From: a bacterium
GTDB lineage: Bacteria; Patescibacteriota; Microgenomatia; UBA10105; UBA927
Assembly: GCA_021817785.1 (NCBI GenBank)
Contig: JAKAFY010000015.1
Location: 1 to 40,729 of the forward strand
Length of the DNA: 40,729 bases
Direction: 5' to 3'
A program made the translations under genes and the position numbers. Position 1 is the stretch's first letter; each line of letters starts with the position of its first letter. The notes beneath the pieces were generated by a model, which made no database searches, was not told where the DNA came from, and worked only from the letters and a program-made list of their open reading frames with translations. Shown here one piece after another: positions 33,103-40,401 of the stretch.

Positions 33103-33150
33103 GCCTGCCCGCCAGCAATTGCCTGAGCCGCAGGCGATGGCAGGCGGGGC
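33103..33150 (+). repeat. GC-rich interspersed palindromic repeat, copy 2
   Basis: CCTGCCCGCC, AATTGCCTGAGC, then ATGGCAGGCGGGG; same family as 19811-19850. It abuts the stop of the 2H phosphoesterase gene and a perfect 16-bp palindrome (GGCTCAAA/TTTGAGCC). Confidence 0.6.
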
Positions 33151-33848
33151 TAAATTTCTTTGAACCGATACGTCTCAAAAATCGTAGTTCTTGACGGATA
33201 TGCCCCGGCGTTGGTTTCGACTAACGACACATTGCTGGCAAGAAATTCTCCGACGTATGTGTCTTTCAGTTCTTGAAGTTTTTCTAAAAATGCTTTTGTC
33301 GGTGTGTGTGTATACCGGCAAAATGTGCAATTGGCAAAAACGGTTTCGTCGGTAAAATATTTTTTGTCATCCGGGATACCGGCACGGACAAACGCGCGCC
33401 GGAGATTCTGGATAAACCGGTTGTATTCAGGAGTTATCAGTGCGATGACCGAAGCGCTTGTCGGCATGGACAAAACGCCGTGTAAGGTAAACGGAAATGG
33501 CCGCTGTGACGGGATGATCGTTCCTAGTAACTGTTTGGACATTTCGATATCAGCAGTCGTATACGTCGGCGGATTATGGACGACTCTGATGCTATGAAAT
33601 GTGATATGCAGCGAGCCTTCCGGATAATAATATTGGCTGGGATCTAGGAGCCGTAATGGGTCGATAAGTTTGGATTGTATGGATTGCGTAATCTCGTGTG
33701 GCACAAACGCGTTGAGGCTCAGGCAAAGCTGGTTGTCCGTGGCATAGTCAGCCTGGAATGCAACGATGGTCGCGGCAGCAGCGTCAGAGGCGAGCGTTTG
33801 TTCCATTTGGCGCATCAGAGCAAGCTGACGTGTCTGAAACGGTGTCAT
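33150..33848 (-). CDS. 2H-phosphoesterase/RNA ligase-like protein, second motif altered
   Basis: 232 residues. The first HxT motif is clear (EGSLHITFHSI). The expected second HxTxxR reads FANCTFCRY, with Asn for His but Thr and Arg kept. Overall length and the YYYPEG segment ahead of motif 1 fit 2'-5' RNA ligase/cyclic phosphodiesterase-like proteins. Function unknown. The start at ATG 33848 follows an extended -10 (TGC TACAAT) by 7 nt; upstream in-frame sequence runs through the hairpin pair and into xer. Confidence 0.7.
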   Translation of the reverse strand: MTPFQTRQLALMRQMEQTLASDAAAATIVAFQADYATDNQLCLSLNAFVPHEITQSIQSKLIDPLRLLDPSQYYYPEGSLHITFHSIRVVHNPPTYTTADIEMSKQLLGTIIPSQRPFPFTLHGVLSMPTSASVIALITPEYNRFIQNLRRAFVRAGIPDDKKYFTDETVFANCTFCRYTHTPTKAFLEKLQELKDTYVGEFLASNVSLVETNAGAYPSRTTIFETYRFKEI

Positions 33849-33855
33849 ACTGAAT

Positions 33856-33861
33856 ATTGTA
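33856..33861 (-). promoter_or_regulatory. Extended -10 (TGC TACAAT) of the 2H gene
   Basis: Ends 7 nt before the ATG at 33848; no Shine-Dalgarno. Confidence 0.45.
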
Positions 33862-33897
33862 GCATATTGACAAAATATATCACGTCGTACAACATGG

Positions 33898-33967
33898 ATT
33901 GTGCAGACGTTGAAAACGTTCGCACAATCCGTCGCTATGGTTGCGACGTCTTCATAGACGTACGCAA
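33898..33967. repeat. Second pair of GCGAC-type hairpins
   Basis: First: ATTGTGC-ag-ACGTT, GAA, AACGT-tc-GCACAAT. Second: TTGCG-ACGTCT, TCAT, AGACGT-a-CGCAA. Same size, order and spacing as the pair at 32795-32864; they lie in the divergent gap between the 2H gene and xer and end about 20 nt before the xer ATG. Confidence 0.65.
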
Positions 33968-33989
33968 AATAACTCTTGTATAGACATAT

Positions 33990-34991
33990 ATGGAACTGGA
34001 ACAACTTCTCAAAGATTTTTTGGAATATTTGGAAATCGAACGAAATGTTTCGCAACTCACGATCCGCAACTACAAACATTATCTGTCGCGATTTGTGCAC
34101 TTTTTAGCAGGTCCTAATACTCCCTCCCCCACTCCCCTTCCCGTGAAACCTGTGAAAAGTGTGACGGATCAGTCGCATGGTATGACGCATGTGCCGCTTA
34201 CGGCCGTAACCTCGGAAAGCATCCGGCAGTACCGGTTGTATTTGGCGCGGTTTGTCGATGAGCACGGCATGACGCTCAAACGCGTGACGCAAAATTATCA
34301 CCTGATCGCGCTTCGAAGCTTTTTAAAATATATGGCCAAACGGGATATCGTTACCATTACTCCGGACAAGATCGATTTACCGAAAGCCGAAAGCCACTCG
34401 ATAAAATTTTTGGACCGGGAACAAGTGGACCGGCTGCTCAATATGCCGGAAATATCCACTCCCGAGGGCTTGCGGGATAAAGCGATTCTGGAAGTGTTGT
34501 TTTCAACCGGACTGCGGGTGTCGGAACTTGTTTCCCTGAACCGGGATATGATTAATCTGGATCGCAGAGAATTCGGGGTGGTTGGAAAAGGACGGAGAAT
34601 TCGCGTTGTCTTTTTGTCAGACTCATCTGCTGATTGGCTAAAGCGTTATCTCGGCAGCCGGGAGGATGATTTAAAGCCGGTGTTTATCCGTTACTCAGGC
34701 AAAAAGCCGGATGAAGATGACAAAACCGGAGACTCCATCCGGTTAACTGCCCGAAGCGTGCAGCGGTTGGTCGAAAAGTACGCCAAGAAGGCAAAACTTC
34801 CGATCAAAATTACGCCGCACGGATTGCGCCATACGTTTGCGACGGACTTACTTGGAAACGGCGCGGATTTACGCGCCATACAGGAATTGCTAGGACACAA
34901 AAACGTCTCGACGACGCAGATATATACGCATGTCACCAACCCACAACTCAAACAAATCCACGATAAGTTCCATCACACACAATCTTCATGA
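33990..34991 (+). CDS. Tyrosine recombinase, XerC/XerD-like
   Basis: 333 residues. N-terminal SAM-like core-binding domain (LLKDFLEYLEIERNVSQLTI), split by a Pro-rich insert (PNTPSPTPLPVKPVK), and a catalytic domain with the pentad: Arg176 (GLRVSEL), Lys in VGKGRRIR, His277-x2-Arg280 (HGLRHTFATDLL), His303 (LGHKN) and Tyr312 (QIYTHV). Probably the cell's chromosome dimer resolvase, since no mobile element surrounds it. Coupled to the ATP-grasp gene by ATGA. A TATAGA box lies 5 nt before the ATG. Confidence 0.93.
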   Translation: MELEQLLKDFLEYLEIERNVSQLTIRNYKHYLSRFVHFLAGPNTPSPTPLPVKPVKSVTDQSHGMTHVPLTAVTSESIRQYRLYLARFVDEHGMTLKRVTQNYHLIALRSFLKYMAKRDIVTITPDKIDLPKAESHSIKFLDREQVDRLLNMPEISTPEGLRDKAILEVLFSTGLRVSELVSLNRDMINLDRREFGVVGKGRRIRVVFLSDSSADWLKRYLGSREDDLKPVFIRYSGKKPDEDDKTGDSIRLTARSVQRLVEKYAKKAKLPIKITPHGLRHTFATDLLGNGADLRAIQELLGHKNVSTTQIYTHVTNPQLKQIHDKFHHTQSS

Positions 34992-36031
34992 AGCACCCGA
35001 TCTCTATCGCGGTTCTCTATAATAAACCTGCCGCGCGGTTTGCCAAGGATGCGTCTCATATCGAGGCCGAAGATGACACGGAACATTCGGCGATAGAAGT
35101 CTGTGATGCACTGCGAGAAAAAGGAGCACGCGCAGAATTAGTGCCGGTTACCGAAACGGATATCGATGCAGTCGTCGATCATATTGATGCTGATATGGCC
35201 TTTAACCTCATCGAGTGGACCGGTGTGGATACTCCGTATGCGATGACAACGTTTGACCGGCTGAATGCCCGAAACATCCTCTATACCGGGGCCACAAAGC
35301 AAAATTATCTGGACTCCTGCGATAAGACACGCATCAAAGCCATGGTAGACGCGATCGGGTTGCCGACCGCGCCGTGGCAGGCGTTTGTAACGGGCAACGA
35401 GCCGGTGAGTGCTACTGTGGTGTATCCGTCGATTGTGAAGGTAAGTCTGGAACACTCGAGTGTCGGCATAGAGACCGATTCGATCGTCCGCAATCCGGAA
35501 GAGCTTATCCGGGTGGTCAAAAAACGGATTGCCGAATACAAACAGCCGGTGTTTGCGGAAGCATTTTTGACCGGGCGTGAATTCCAGGTGACGGTACTGG
35601 AAACCAACGACGGCCCCACCGTACTGCCGCCTGCGGAAATCGTGTATGCCAAAGGCACCGATGTACCGCTTTTGACTTATGAAAGTCGATGGGACGAAAC
35701 GGACGCAGAGTATAATAATTCGATCGTTGCGGTAGCAACACTTGCTCCCGAACTTGAGACACGATTGAAAACGATATCGCTCACCGCGTTTCAAACATTG
35801 GGGTTTCGGGACTACGCGCGGTTTGATGTCCGCTGCGACGCGGACGAGCACCCGTATTTTCTGGAACTCAATTCCAACCCGGGTTTGGGCGACGATGAAG
35901 AGTATGGTATGACACTTTCATACAAGGCCGTCGGCATGACGTTCGCGGATTTTATTTGGGAGATCGTGCAGTCGGCACTTCGTAGAAATAACGCGAAGCT
36001 TTCTCTGCACGATTTGTCCAAAAAAGCGTAG
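34988..36031 (+). CDS. ATP-grasp ligase, D-Ala-D-Ala ligase-like
   Basis: 347 residues. DTPYAMTTFDRLNARNILYT matches the family's substrate loop start and DSCDKTRIKAMVDAIGLPTA the ATP-binding entry; further on come VFAEAFLTGREFQVTVLE, and the Mg site DYARFDVRCDADEHPYFLEL with ELNSNPGLGDD. The Ddl-type GYTG(S/C)G site is replaced by WTGVDTPYAM, so true D-alanine ligase activity is not certain; a peptide or amino-acid ligase is possible. It shares a 4-nt overlap with xer and is convergent with a C39-like peptidase gene. Confidence 0.85.
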   Translation: MKHPISIAVLYNKPAARFAKDASHIEAEDDTEHSAIEVCDALREKGARAELVPVTETDIDAVVDHIDADMAFNLIEWTGVDTPYAMTTFDRLNARNILYTGATKQNYLDSCDKTRIKAMVDAIGLPTAPWQAFVTGNEPVSATVVYPSIVKVSLEHSSVGIETDSIVRNPEELIRVVKKRIAEYKQPVFAEAFLTGREFQVTVLETNDGPTVLPPAEIVYAKGTDVPLLTYESRWDETDAEYNNSIVAVATLAPELETRLKTISLTAFQTLGFRDYARFDVRCDADEHPYFLELNSNPGLGDDEEYGMTLSYKAVGMTFADFIWEIVQSALRRNNAKLSLHDLSKKA

Positions 36032-36039
36032 CTTTATAT

Positions 36040-36633
36040 TTATGGTATGTAGACGCGGGCAGTTGCTGAACGGAAATACGGCAGGCTTTCCGGATCACGG
36101 GCGATAACCAGCATAAGCTGCGGCTGCCATTTGTGGATCAGTCGGAATTTTTTGCTGCCACGTTTCACCTTTTTCCGTTTGTAATCATAATCGTACCAAC
36201 GTGCTCGGAAGTCGGACCAGTCGTACGATTTGCGTTTGCCGGTGGAGCTGTCAAGCAGGACGATCCTGCTTTTTGCGGAAAGGTAGGATGCGACCGTGGC
36301 CCAATGGCCGGATTCCGGATGCGGCTCGTCTTTATCATCCAAATCATACAGATACGAAACCATCGTCGCACGGACTTCATGCATCCGGTATTTCAGCGCG
36401 CTTTGCAGGTGATGCAGTGTGGAGTATTCCATAACCAGACAGGAGAGTCCCAGCTTGTTTATTGCGGCGATCATGTGGGCCGTCGACGTGCCGTTTCTGT
36501 TGGTTTTACACAGCGCGATCAAGGTTTTAAGGGACTTACGCACACCTAATACGCGAAGTGCGATTTTTAATGCGGACGGGCCGCACGTGGTGTCGTCCGG
36601 CTGTTTAAATGCTTTGACATGTGTTCTTCCCAT
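36040..36633 (-). CDS. C39-like (papain-fold) peptidase
   Basis: 197 residues. FKQPDDTTCGPSALKIALRV gives the oxyanion Gln and catalytic Cys; SGHWATVASYL holds the His and IVLLDSSTGK the Asp, all in the order of C39 bacteriocin-processing domains. No signal peptide, transmembrane segment or ABC domain, so a free-standing cytoplasmic protein. Substrate unknown. The ATG at 36633 is used; in-frame codons from 36672 would need a TTG start. Confidence 0.78.
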   Translation of the reverse strand: MGRTHVKAFKQPDDTTCGPSALKIALRVLGVRKSLKTLIALCKTNRNGTSTAHMIAAINKLGLSCLVMEYSTLHHLQSALKYRMHEVRATMVSYLYDLDDKDEPHPESGHWATVASYLSAKSRIVLLDSSTGKRKSYDWSDFRARWYDYDYKRKKVKRGSKKFRLIHKWQPQLMLVIARDPESLPYFRSATARVYIP

Positions 36634-36743
36634 ACGAAAATCGATAAATGGCCAAAAGGGGCGTTGGAACAACCATTTTACTCCCCTACCGGGAGGGAGA
36701 CAAGACCTATAATATCATTGAGCGAGGAAAAATAGCTTCAAAA

Positions 36744-37472
36744 TCAGTTGATTTCGTAGCTTAGGTTGACCGTGACCGTAAGCTCCGATGATCCGGGTTC
36801 CACCTTGGTGGGGGCTCCCCCACCGGCAGCCGGAAGCGCGCTGTCGTACATAACCGGCCGAGGGGCGGCGCCTCCGCCTTCGGAATAATTGATAACACGC
36901 CCGAGGTGAAATCCTGCGGCACGGGCTGCTGCTTCTGCTTTGGATTTTGCGTCGGAAACGGCCAGTTCCCGCGCCTGATTTTCCGATTTTGTTTTGTCGT
37001 CGACGTCAAAGGATATGCCGCCAACCTGATTTGCTCCGTTTGCCGTCACTGCGTCTATGACCGAGTTGGCCGTATCTATGTGCCGCACTTTTATCGTAAC
37101 GGTTGCGGTGGCCTGATATCCGGTGATTTTTTGTACCGGATTCCGGTAATCATAGGTAGGCGAGATAGCATAATTGGTCGTTCGGATATCTTTGCTGTCT
37201 ACGCCCAGGCGTTTGACCGCATCGGATATGGCATTCATTTTGGTATTCAGCTGCTGCTGGACCTGGGATACGGTAGGTCCCTGGGTAGTGACGCCCGCAT
37301 TGACGACCGCGATATCCGGAATCATGGTGACCTTTCCTTCGCCGGAAACGCTAAAGGTATCGGTTTTGGTCGTAGTGACGCTGGATATGGAAAGCGGGAT
37401 GGGGCCGACTAATTTAACGAACGCAAAAAGGCATAGGAAAAAAACGATAACGGCACCGGCAATATTTTTCAT
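36744..37472 (-). CDS. SIMPL-domain (DUF541) protein 1
   Basis: 242 residues. One N-terminal anchor helix (IAGAVIVFFLCLFAFVKLVG), then the SIMPL fold: TFSVSGEGKVTMIPDIAVVN, GVDSKDIRTTNYAISPTYDY, ITGYQATATVTIKVRHIDTA, and ELTVTVNLSYEIN at the end. Exported and membrane-tethered; family role linked to envelope stress but ill-defined. Strong AAGGAGG 11 nt before the ATG. Paralogue of the protein at 39006. Confidence 0.9.
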   Translation of the reverse strand: MKNIAGAVIVFFLCLFAFVKLVGPIPLSISSVTTTKTDTFSVSGEGKVTMIPDIAVVNAGVTTQGPTVSQVQQQLNTKMNAISDAVKRLGVDSKDIRTTNYAISPTYDYRNPVQKITGYQATATVTIKVRHIDTANSVIDAVTANGANQVGGISFDVDDKTKSENQARELAVSDAKSKAEAAARAAGFHLGRVINYSEGGGAAPRPVMYDSALPAAGGGAPTKVEPGSSELTVTVNLSYEIN

Positions 37473-37485
37473 AGCTATCCCCTCC

Positions 37486-38349
37486 TTATGCCATAGTACA
37501 TGCTTTTACGAGATTTTGCATGAGGCATGCGACGTTCACCGGTCCTACGCCGCCAGGAGTCGGCGTATAGTAGGACGCATTATCCGATATATCCTCGGGT
37601 TCATAATCCCCGTGTAGTTTCCCCTGTTCGTCCCGCCAGATGCCGACGCTGATAAGGATGGCACCAGTTTTCACCGCGTGCTGGGTAACGACCTCACGTT
37701 TCCCTACGCAGCTTACGATAATGTCGGCGTGCCGTAGCAGCGTGTCGGGATCCGGAGTATGCGAATGGATAACAGATGTCGCACAATGTAGTTTTTCAAA
37801 ATAGCGGCGGATCGGGGCACCGGCCGTACTCCCCCGTCCGATGATTGCAATGTTTTTGGTCTTCAACCAATCCAAAAAGTGTATACGTGTTTTCGTTGTG
37901 TCGGCGTCGGCGCTGAACTCAGAGTCGTGTACGTTCCGAAGCATCTCCCCTACTGCGACGGCGACCGGTACGTCATAGGGCGAGTTGGGTAAAAACCCGT
38001 CGATATCCTTTGGTAACGCGACCGAATCAAGAATCGCCGATACATCTCCGAGTTCCTGCGGCAAGGGGCGCTGGATGATAAGACCGTGGATGGCGGCATC
38101 CGCATTATATTGCCCGACTAATTGTGCTAACTCGGCTTTTGTAATACCGGATACATGATGCAGCACCACTGTTGCCCCGATGCGCTCCGCGGCTTTTTGC
38201 TTTTGCCGGATATACGCCAACGAGGCCGGGTTGTCCCCGACCTGGATAACGGCCATGGTAGGCGTGATGCCGCGCGATTTCAGCAGTGCCGTTTCTTGTG
38301 TCAGATGTGTGAGGATTGCTTCCGCAATCGCTTTTCCGTCAATGATCAT
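37486..38349 (-). CDS. folD: Bifunctional methylenetetrahydrofolate dehydrogenase / methenyl-THF cyclohydrolase
   Basis: 287 residues. Catalytic Tyr46 and Lys50 in PASLAYIRQKQKAAERIG; QRPLPQELGDVSAILDSVAL then PKDIDGFLP; the NADP site IIGRGSTAGAPIRRYF; and TPTPGGVGPVNVACLMQN near the end. Slightly divergent from the usual GRSxxVGxP (GRGSTAGAP). Supplies one-carbon units; 10-formyl-THF is needed for initiator tRNA formylation and for recycling the AICAR made by HisF. ATG 38349 lies 8 nt after TATACT. Confidence 0.94.
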   Translation of the reverse strand: MIIDGKAIAEAILTHLTQETALLKSRGITPTMAVIQVGDNPASLAYIRQKQKAAERIGATVVLHHVSGITKAELAQLVGQYNADAAIHGLIIQRPLPQELGDVSAILDSVALPKDIDGFLPNSPYDVPVAVAVGEMLRNVHDSEFSADADTTKTRIHFLDWLKTKNIAIIGRGSTAGAPIRRYFEKLHCATSVIHSHTPDPDTLLRHADIIVSCVGKREVVTQHAVKTGAILISVGIWRDEQGKLHGDYEPEDISDNASYYTPTPGGVGPVNVACLMQNLVKACTMA

Positions 38350-38357
38350 ATGCCGAA

Positions 38358-38363
38358 AGTATA
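38358..38363 (-). promoter_or_regulatory. -10 box (TATACT) of folD
   Basis: Minus-strand TATACT ends 8 nt before the folD ATG, no Shine-Dalgarno. Confidence 0.45.
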
Positions 38364-38424
38364 CTACATTACAGAATTGTTGCGACATCTGTCATACACT
38401 GTATAACATACACCGGGAATGAAC

Positions 38425-38450
38425 GTTCTGATGTTTTAAAACATAAGAAC
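38425..38450. promoter_or_regulatory. 26-bp palindromic operator upstream of the second YerC-like gene
   Basis: GTTCTGATGTTTT / AAAACATAAGAAC, one mismatch from a perfect palindrome. Lies between a possible promoter (TTGCGA 38380, TATAAC 38402) and the ATG at 38458. Confidence 0.7.
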
Positions 38451-38457
38451 AAATACT

Positions 38458-38901
38458 ATGGTTCAAGTGTCTCGTCGGCCATTATCAAAGGCATTAGAAA
38501 CTGCGATGTTTACTTTGTTGTATCGCGTTTTATCCCAACTGCGTTCGGAAAAAGATGTCGCTGAATTGGTTGAAGACCTCTTGACACCTACAGAAAAAAT
38601 TATGTTGGGAAAACGGTTGGCCATCGCATTTCTGTTGGATAAAGGGTATGACCAGCGCACGATTCATACCATGATGAGTGTCAGTGTTTCGACCGTGAAT
38701 CACGTAAATTTTTGGTTACAACATAAAGGAAGCGGATACCGCCACGTCATAGCAATGATGAATCAAGGAGAACATTGGGTTGAATTCTGGCAAACGCTGG
38801 ACTCTCGGTTGCGATCTACATTTTCAACGCGTGCCATGTATCAGCGAGTTCATGGTGCGCCGAATAAGACCACCACAACGAAAAGCGTGTTCGTTAAATA
38901 A
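38458..38901 (+). CDS. TrpR-like YerC family regulator 2
   Basis: 147 residues. The TrpR-type core (FTLLYRVLSQLRSEKDVAEL, VEDLLTPTEKIMLGKRLAIA) and helix-turn-helix (YDQRTIHTMMSVSVSTVNHV, NFWLQHKGSGYRHVIAMM) resemble the his-adjacent YerC-like protein, with about 40 extra C-terminal residues. It is bracketed by two near-identical 26-bp palindromes, which points to autoregulation and to control of the SIMPL gene that follows. No Shine-Dalgarno before the ATG. More AT-rich than its neighbours, so it may have been acquired with its operators. Confidence 0.85.
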   Translation: MVQVSRRPLSKALETAMFTLLYRVLSQLRSEKDVAELVEDLLTPTEKIMLGKRLAIAFLLDKGYDQRTIHTMMSVSVSTVNHVNFWLQHKGSGYRHVIAMMNQGEHWVEFWQTLDSRLRSTFSTRAMYQRVHGAPNKTTTTKSVFVK

Positions 38902-38902
38902 T

Positions 38903-38928
38903 GTTCTGATGTTTTAAAACATCAGAAC
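38903..38928. promoter_or_regulatory. 26-bp perfect palindromic operator downstream of the second YerC-like gene
   Basis: GTTCTGATGTTTT / AAAACATCAGAAC, perfect over 26 bp, starting 1 nt after the stop codon and 32 bp before the -35 of the SIMPL gene. Confidence 0.75.
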
Positions 38929-38960
38929 AATGGGAATATTGTAAGAAAAGATACAAGAAT

Positions 38961-38989
38961 TTGACGGATACGTTGGTAGGATATACATA
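38961..38989 (+). promoter_or_regulatory. Promoter of SIMPL gene 2
   Basis: TTGACG, 17 nt, TACATA, then AAGGAG 2 nt later and the ATG at 39006. Confidence 0.5.
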
Positions 38990-39005
38990 TAAGGAGCTTC
39001 TGAGT

Positions 39006-39749
39006 ATGGAGCAAAAATCATTAGGGGTGAGTCTGATTATCTGTACGGTTATATTCAGCGCACTGATCGTCGCCGGTGCACTATTCCTTCCCTCGTGGGG
39101 CAAGCTGCAGGTCAACCCCATCCAGAGTGTGACGGTGGTCGGAGAGGCAAAACTACAGACCAAGACGCAAATTGCGGTATTCAGCGCAGGGGTAAGCGCC
39201 TATAACGATGATAAACAAGCAGCCGTCGACGAAGTAAACCGCAAAGTGGCGGCGATCGTCGAGGCGGTAAAACAATTCGGCGTACTGCCTGCGGACCTCC
39301 AGACGCAGAACATGAGCATCTATCAGAATCAGGAGTCGTACTACGAGGACGGCCGGCAAAAGTTTCGTCCGGGACAGTGGAATGTCGGTAACACGATCAG
39401 CATAAAACTCAGAAATGTCGATCAGGCTTCGACACTTTCCAACATATTATCCAAAAGCGGGGCGACCAATGTGAACGGCCCGCAGTTTACGTTTGACGAC
39501 ACCTCTGACGTCGCCAACGGCCTGATGGCCGATGCGTTGAAAAATGCCGGAGATAAGGCGGCAAAGGTAGCAGCCGCAAGCAACCGGAAGCTCGGGAAAG
39601 TGATAAGTGTAACCGAAGGATATACACCCGCGCCGATGTACATGATGGGCGGCGGATTCGGCGGAGGCGGTGGGGGCGGCGGTGCCCCGGTAGAAACCGG
39701 CAGCGGGACGGTCACCAAGACCGTGACGGTAACATACGAGTTAGAGTAA
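39006..39749 (+). CDS. SIMPL-domain (DUF541) protein 2
   Basis: 247 residues. Anchor helix (LIICTVIFSALIVAGALFLP), then SVTVVGEAKLQTKTQIAVFS, FGVLPADLQTQNMSIYQNQE, NVGNTISIKLRNVDQASTL, and VTKTVTVTYELE as last strand. A Gly run (GGGFGGGGGGGG) sits in the loop before that strand, in the same place as the Gly/Ala loop of SIMPL 1. AAGGAG 9 nt before the ATG sets the start. Probably controlled by the palindrome upstream. Confidence 0.9.
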   Translation: MEQKSLGVSLIICTVIFSALIVAGALFLPSWGKLQVNPIQSVTVVGEAKLQTKTQIAVFSAGVSAYNDDKQAAVDEVNRKVAAIVEAVKQFGVLPADLQTQNMSIYQNQESYYEDGRQKFRPGQWNVGNTISIKLRNVDQASTLSNILSKSGATNVNGPQFTFDDTSDVANGLMADALKNAGDKAAKVAAASNRKLGKVISVTEGYTPAPMYMMGGGFGGGGGGGGAPVETGSGTVTKTVTVTYELE

Positions 39750-39777
39750 AAAGTTGTTGATAAGGATTACTTATTAA

Positions 39778-40194
39778 TTATAACTTTGATTCTTTTCCTC
39801 CGACGAACATGAAAGGTGTACCCTCGCCGTTTGCACCGTGTGTAAAAAATGCAGCTCCGTCAGCTACAGGAAAACCTGTATGATATATTAAATGGTTTCG
39901 ATCTCGACCTACACAATCAGTCATACCCTCTTTATCTTCAAAGGTAATATTCAGTGTGATTGGCACGAGGACTTCATTTTCAAGATGGGTTCCGCGGTCA
40001 TGAAGATATATATCGACAGGAGGTGCATCATCGCGTAGAAATATTCTTGCCCGTTGTGCCTGCTCTGGCGTGATGATTACTTGATCCCCTTCAACTTGAA
40101 GGCGCTTCCATCTACGCGTATTTTTTGGGCTTTGTGGAAGAATATCAATATGTGTAACGGAGGCTAATTGAACAAGAAATGCTCTTGGCGCCAT
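39778..40194 (-). CDS. Uncharacterised 138-residue protein
   Basis: Begins MAPRAFLVQLASVTHIDILP. No signal peptide or helix; mixed alpha/beta with HLENEVLVPITLNITFEDK and a Gly/Phe-rich end (ADGAAFFTHGANGEGTPFMF). No family recognised. More AT-rich than most of the window. A TATAAT box ends 7 nt before the ATG, supporting a real, leaderless gene rather than the longer frame from 40272. Confidence 0.6.
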   Translation of the reverse strand: MAPRAFLVQLASVTHIDILPQSPKNTRRWKRLQVEGDQVIITPEQAQRARIFLRDDAPPVDIYLHDRGTHLENEVLVPITLNITFEDKEGMTDCVGRDRNHLIYHTGFPVADGAAFFTHGANGEGTPFMFVGGKESKL

Positions 40195-40201
40195 AATATA
40201 T

Positions 40202-40207
40202 ATTATA
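40202..40207 (-). promoter_or_regulatory. -10 box (TATAAT) of the 138-residue protein gene
   Basis: Consensus TATAAT on the minus strand, 7 nt before the ATG. Confidence 0.45.
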
Positions 40208-40401
40208 TCACGCGATAGAAGTGCACCTATAAATTTTGATTGATATAGAATTCTGTCGTGAAGTGCTAGCACGAATCTATATGTTCAGCGATGGGATAGT
40301 ACATAAAACTGCGATGGTGAGGTACTAACTAGAGTAGACTATGTTTTTGGCAACCCATGTACTAGCAGGTGTGATTCAGCTCTTCCTGAGATGTTCTGCT
40401 A

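Larger units (their letters stand above)
31858..33149. other. Gene-free, repeat-rich region of about 1.3 kb
   Basis: No credible gene. Contents in order: tandem TGATATAGTT twice (31921-31940), a perfect 16-bp AT palindrome CCTATAAT/ATTATAGG (31949-31964), one consensus DnaA box TGTGGATAA (31971-31979), a stem-loop GAGCA..CCATG/CATGG..TGCTC (32060-32094), four forward and one reverse copies of an imperfect-palindrome repeat (32161-32538), a long hairpin with T-tract (32259-32330), two GCGAC hairpins (32795-32864), a perfect palindrome GGCTCAAA/TTTGAGCC and a GC-rich repeat (33103-33150). Candidates are a replication origin, a structured RNA locus or a decayed insertion; none is proved. Confidence 0.7.

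Noticed and set aside
33990-36031. Xer recombinase as part of an integrated element
   Set aside because: No attachment-site repeats next to a tRNA, no phage or conjugation genes, normal housekeeping neighbours.
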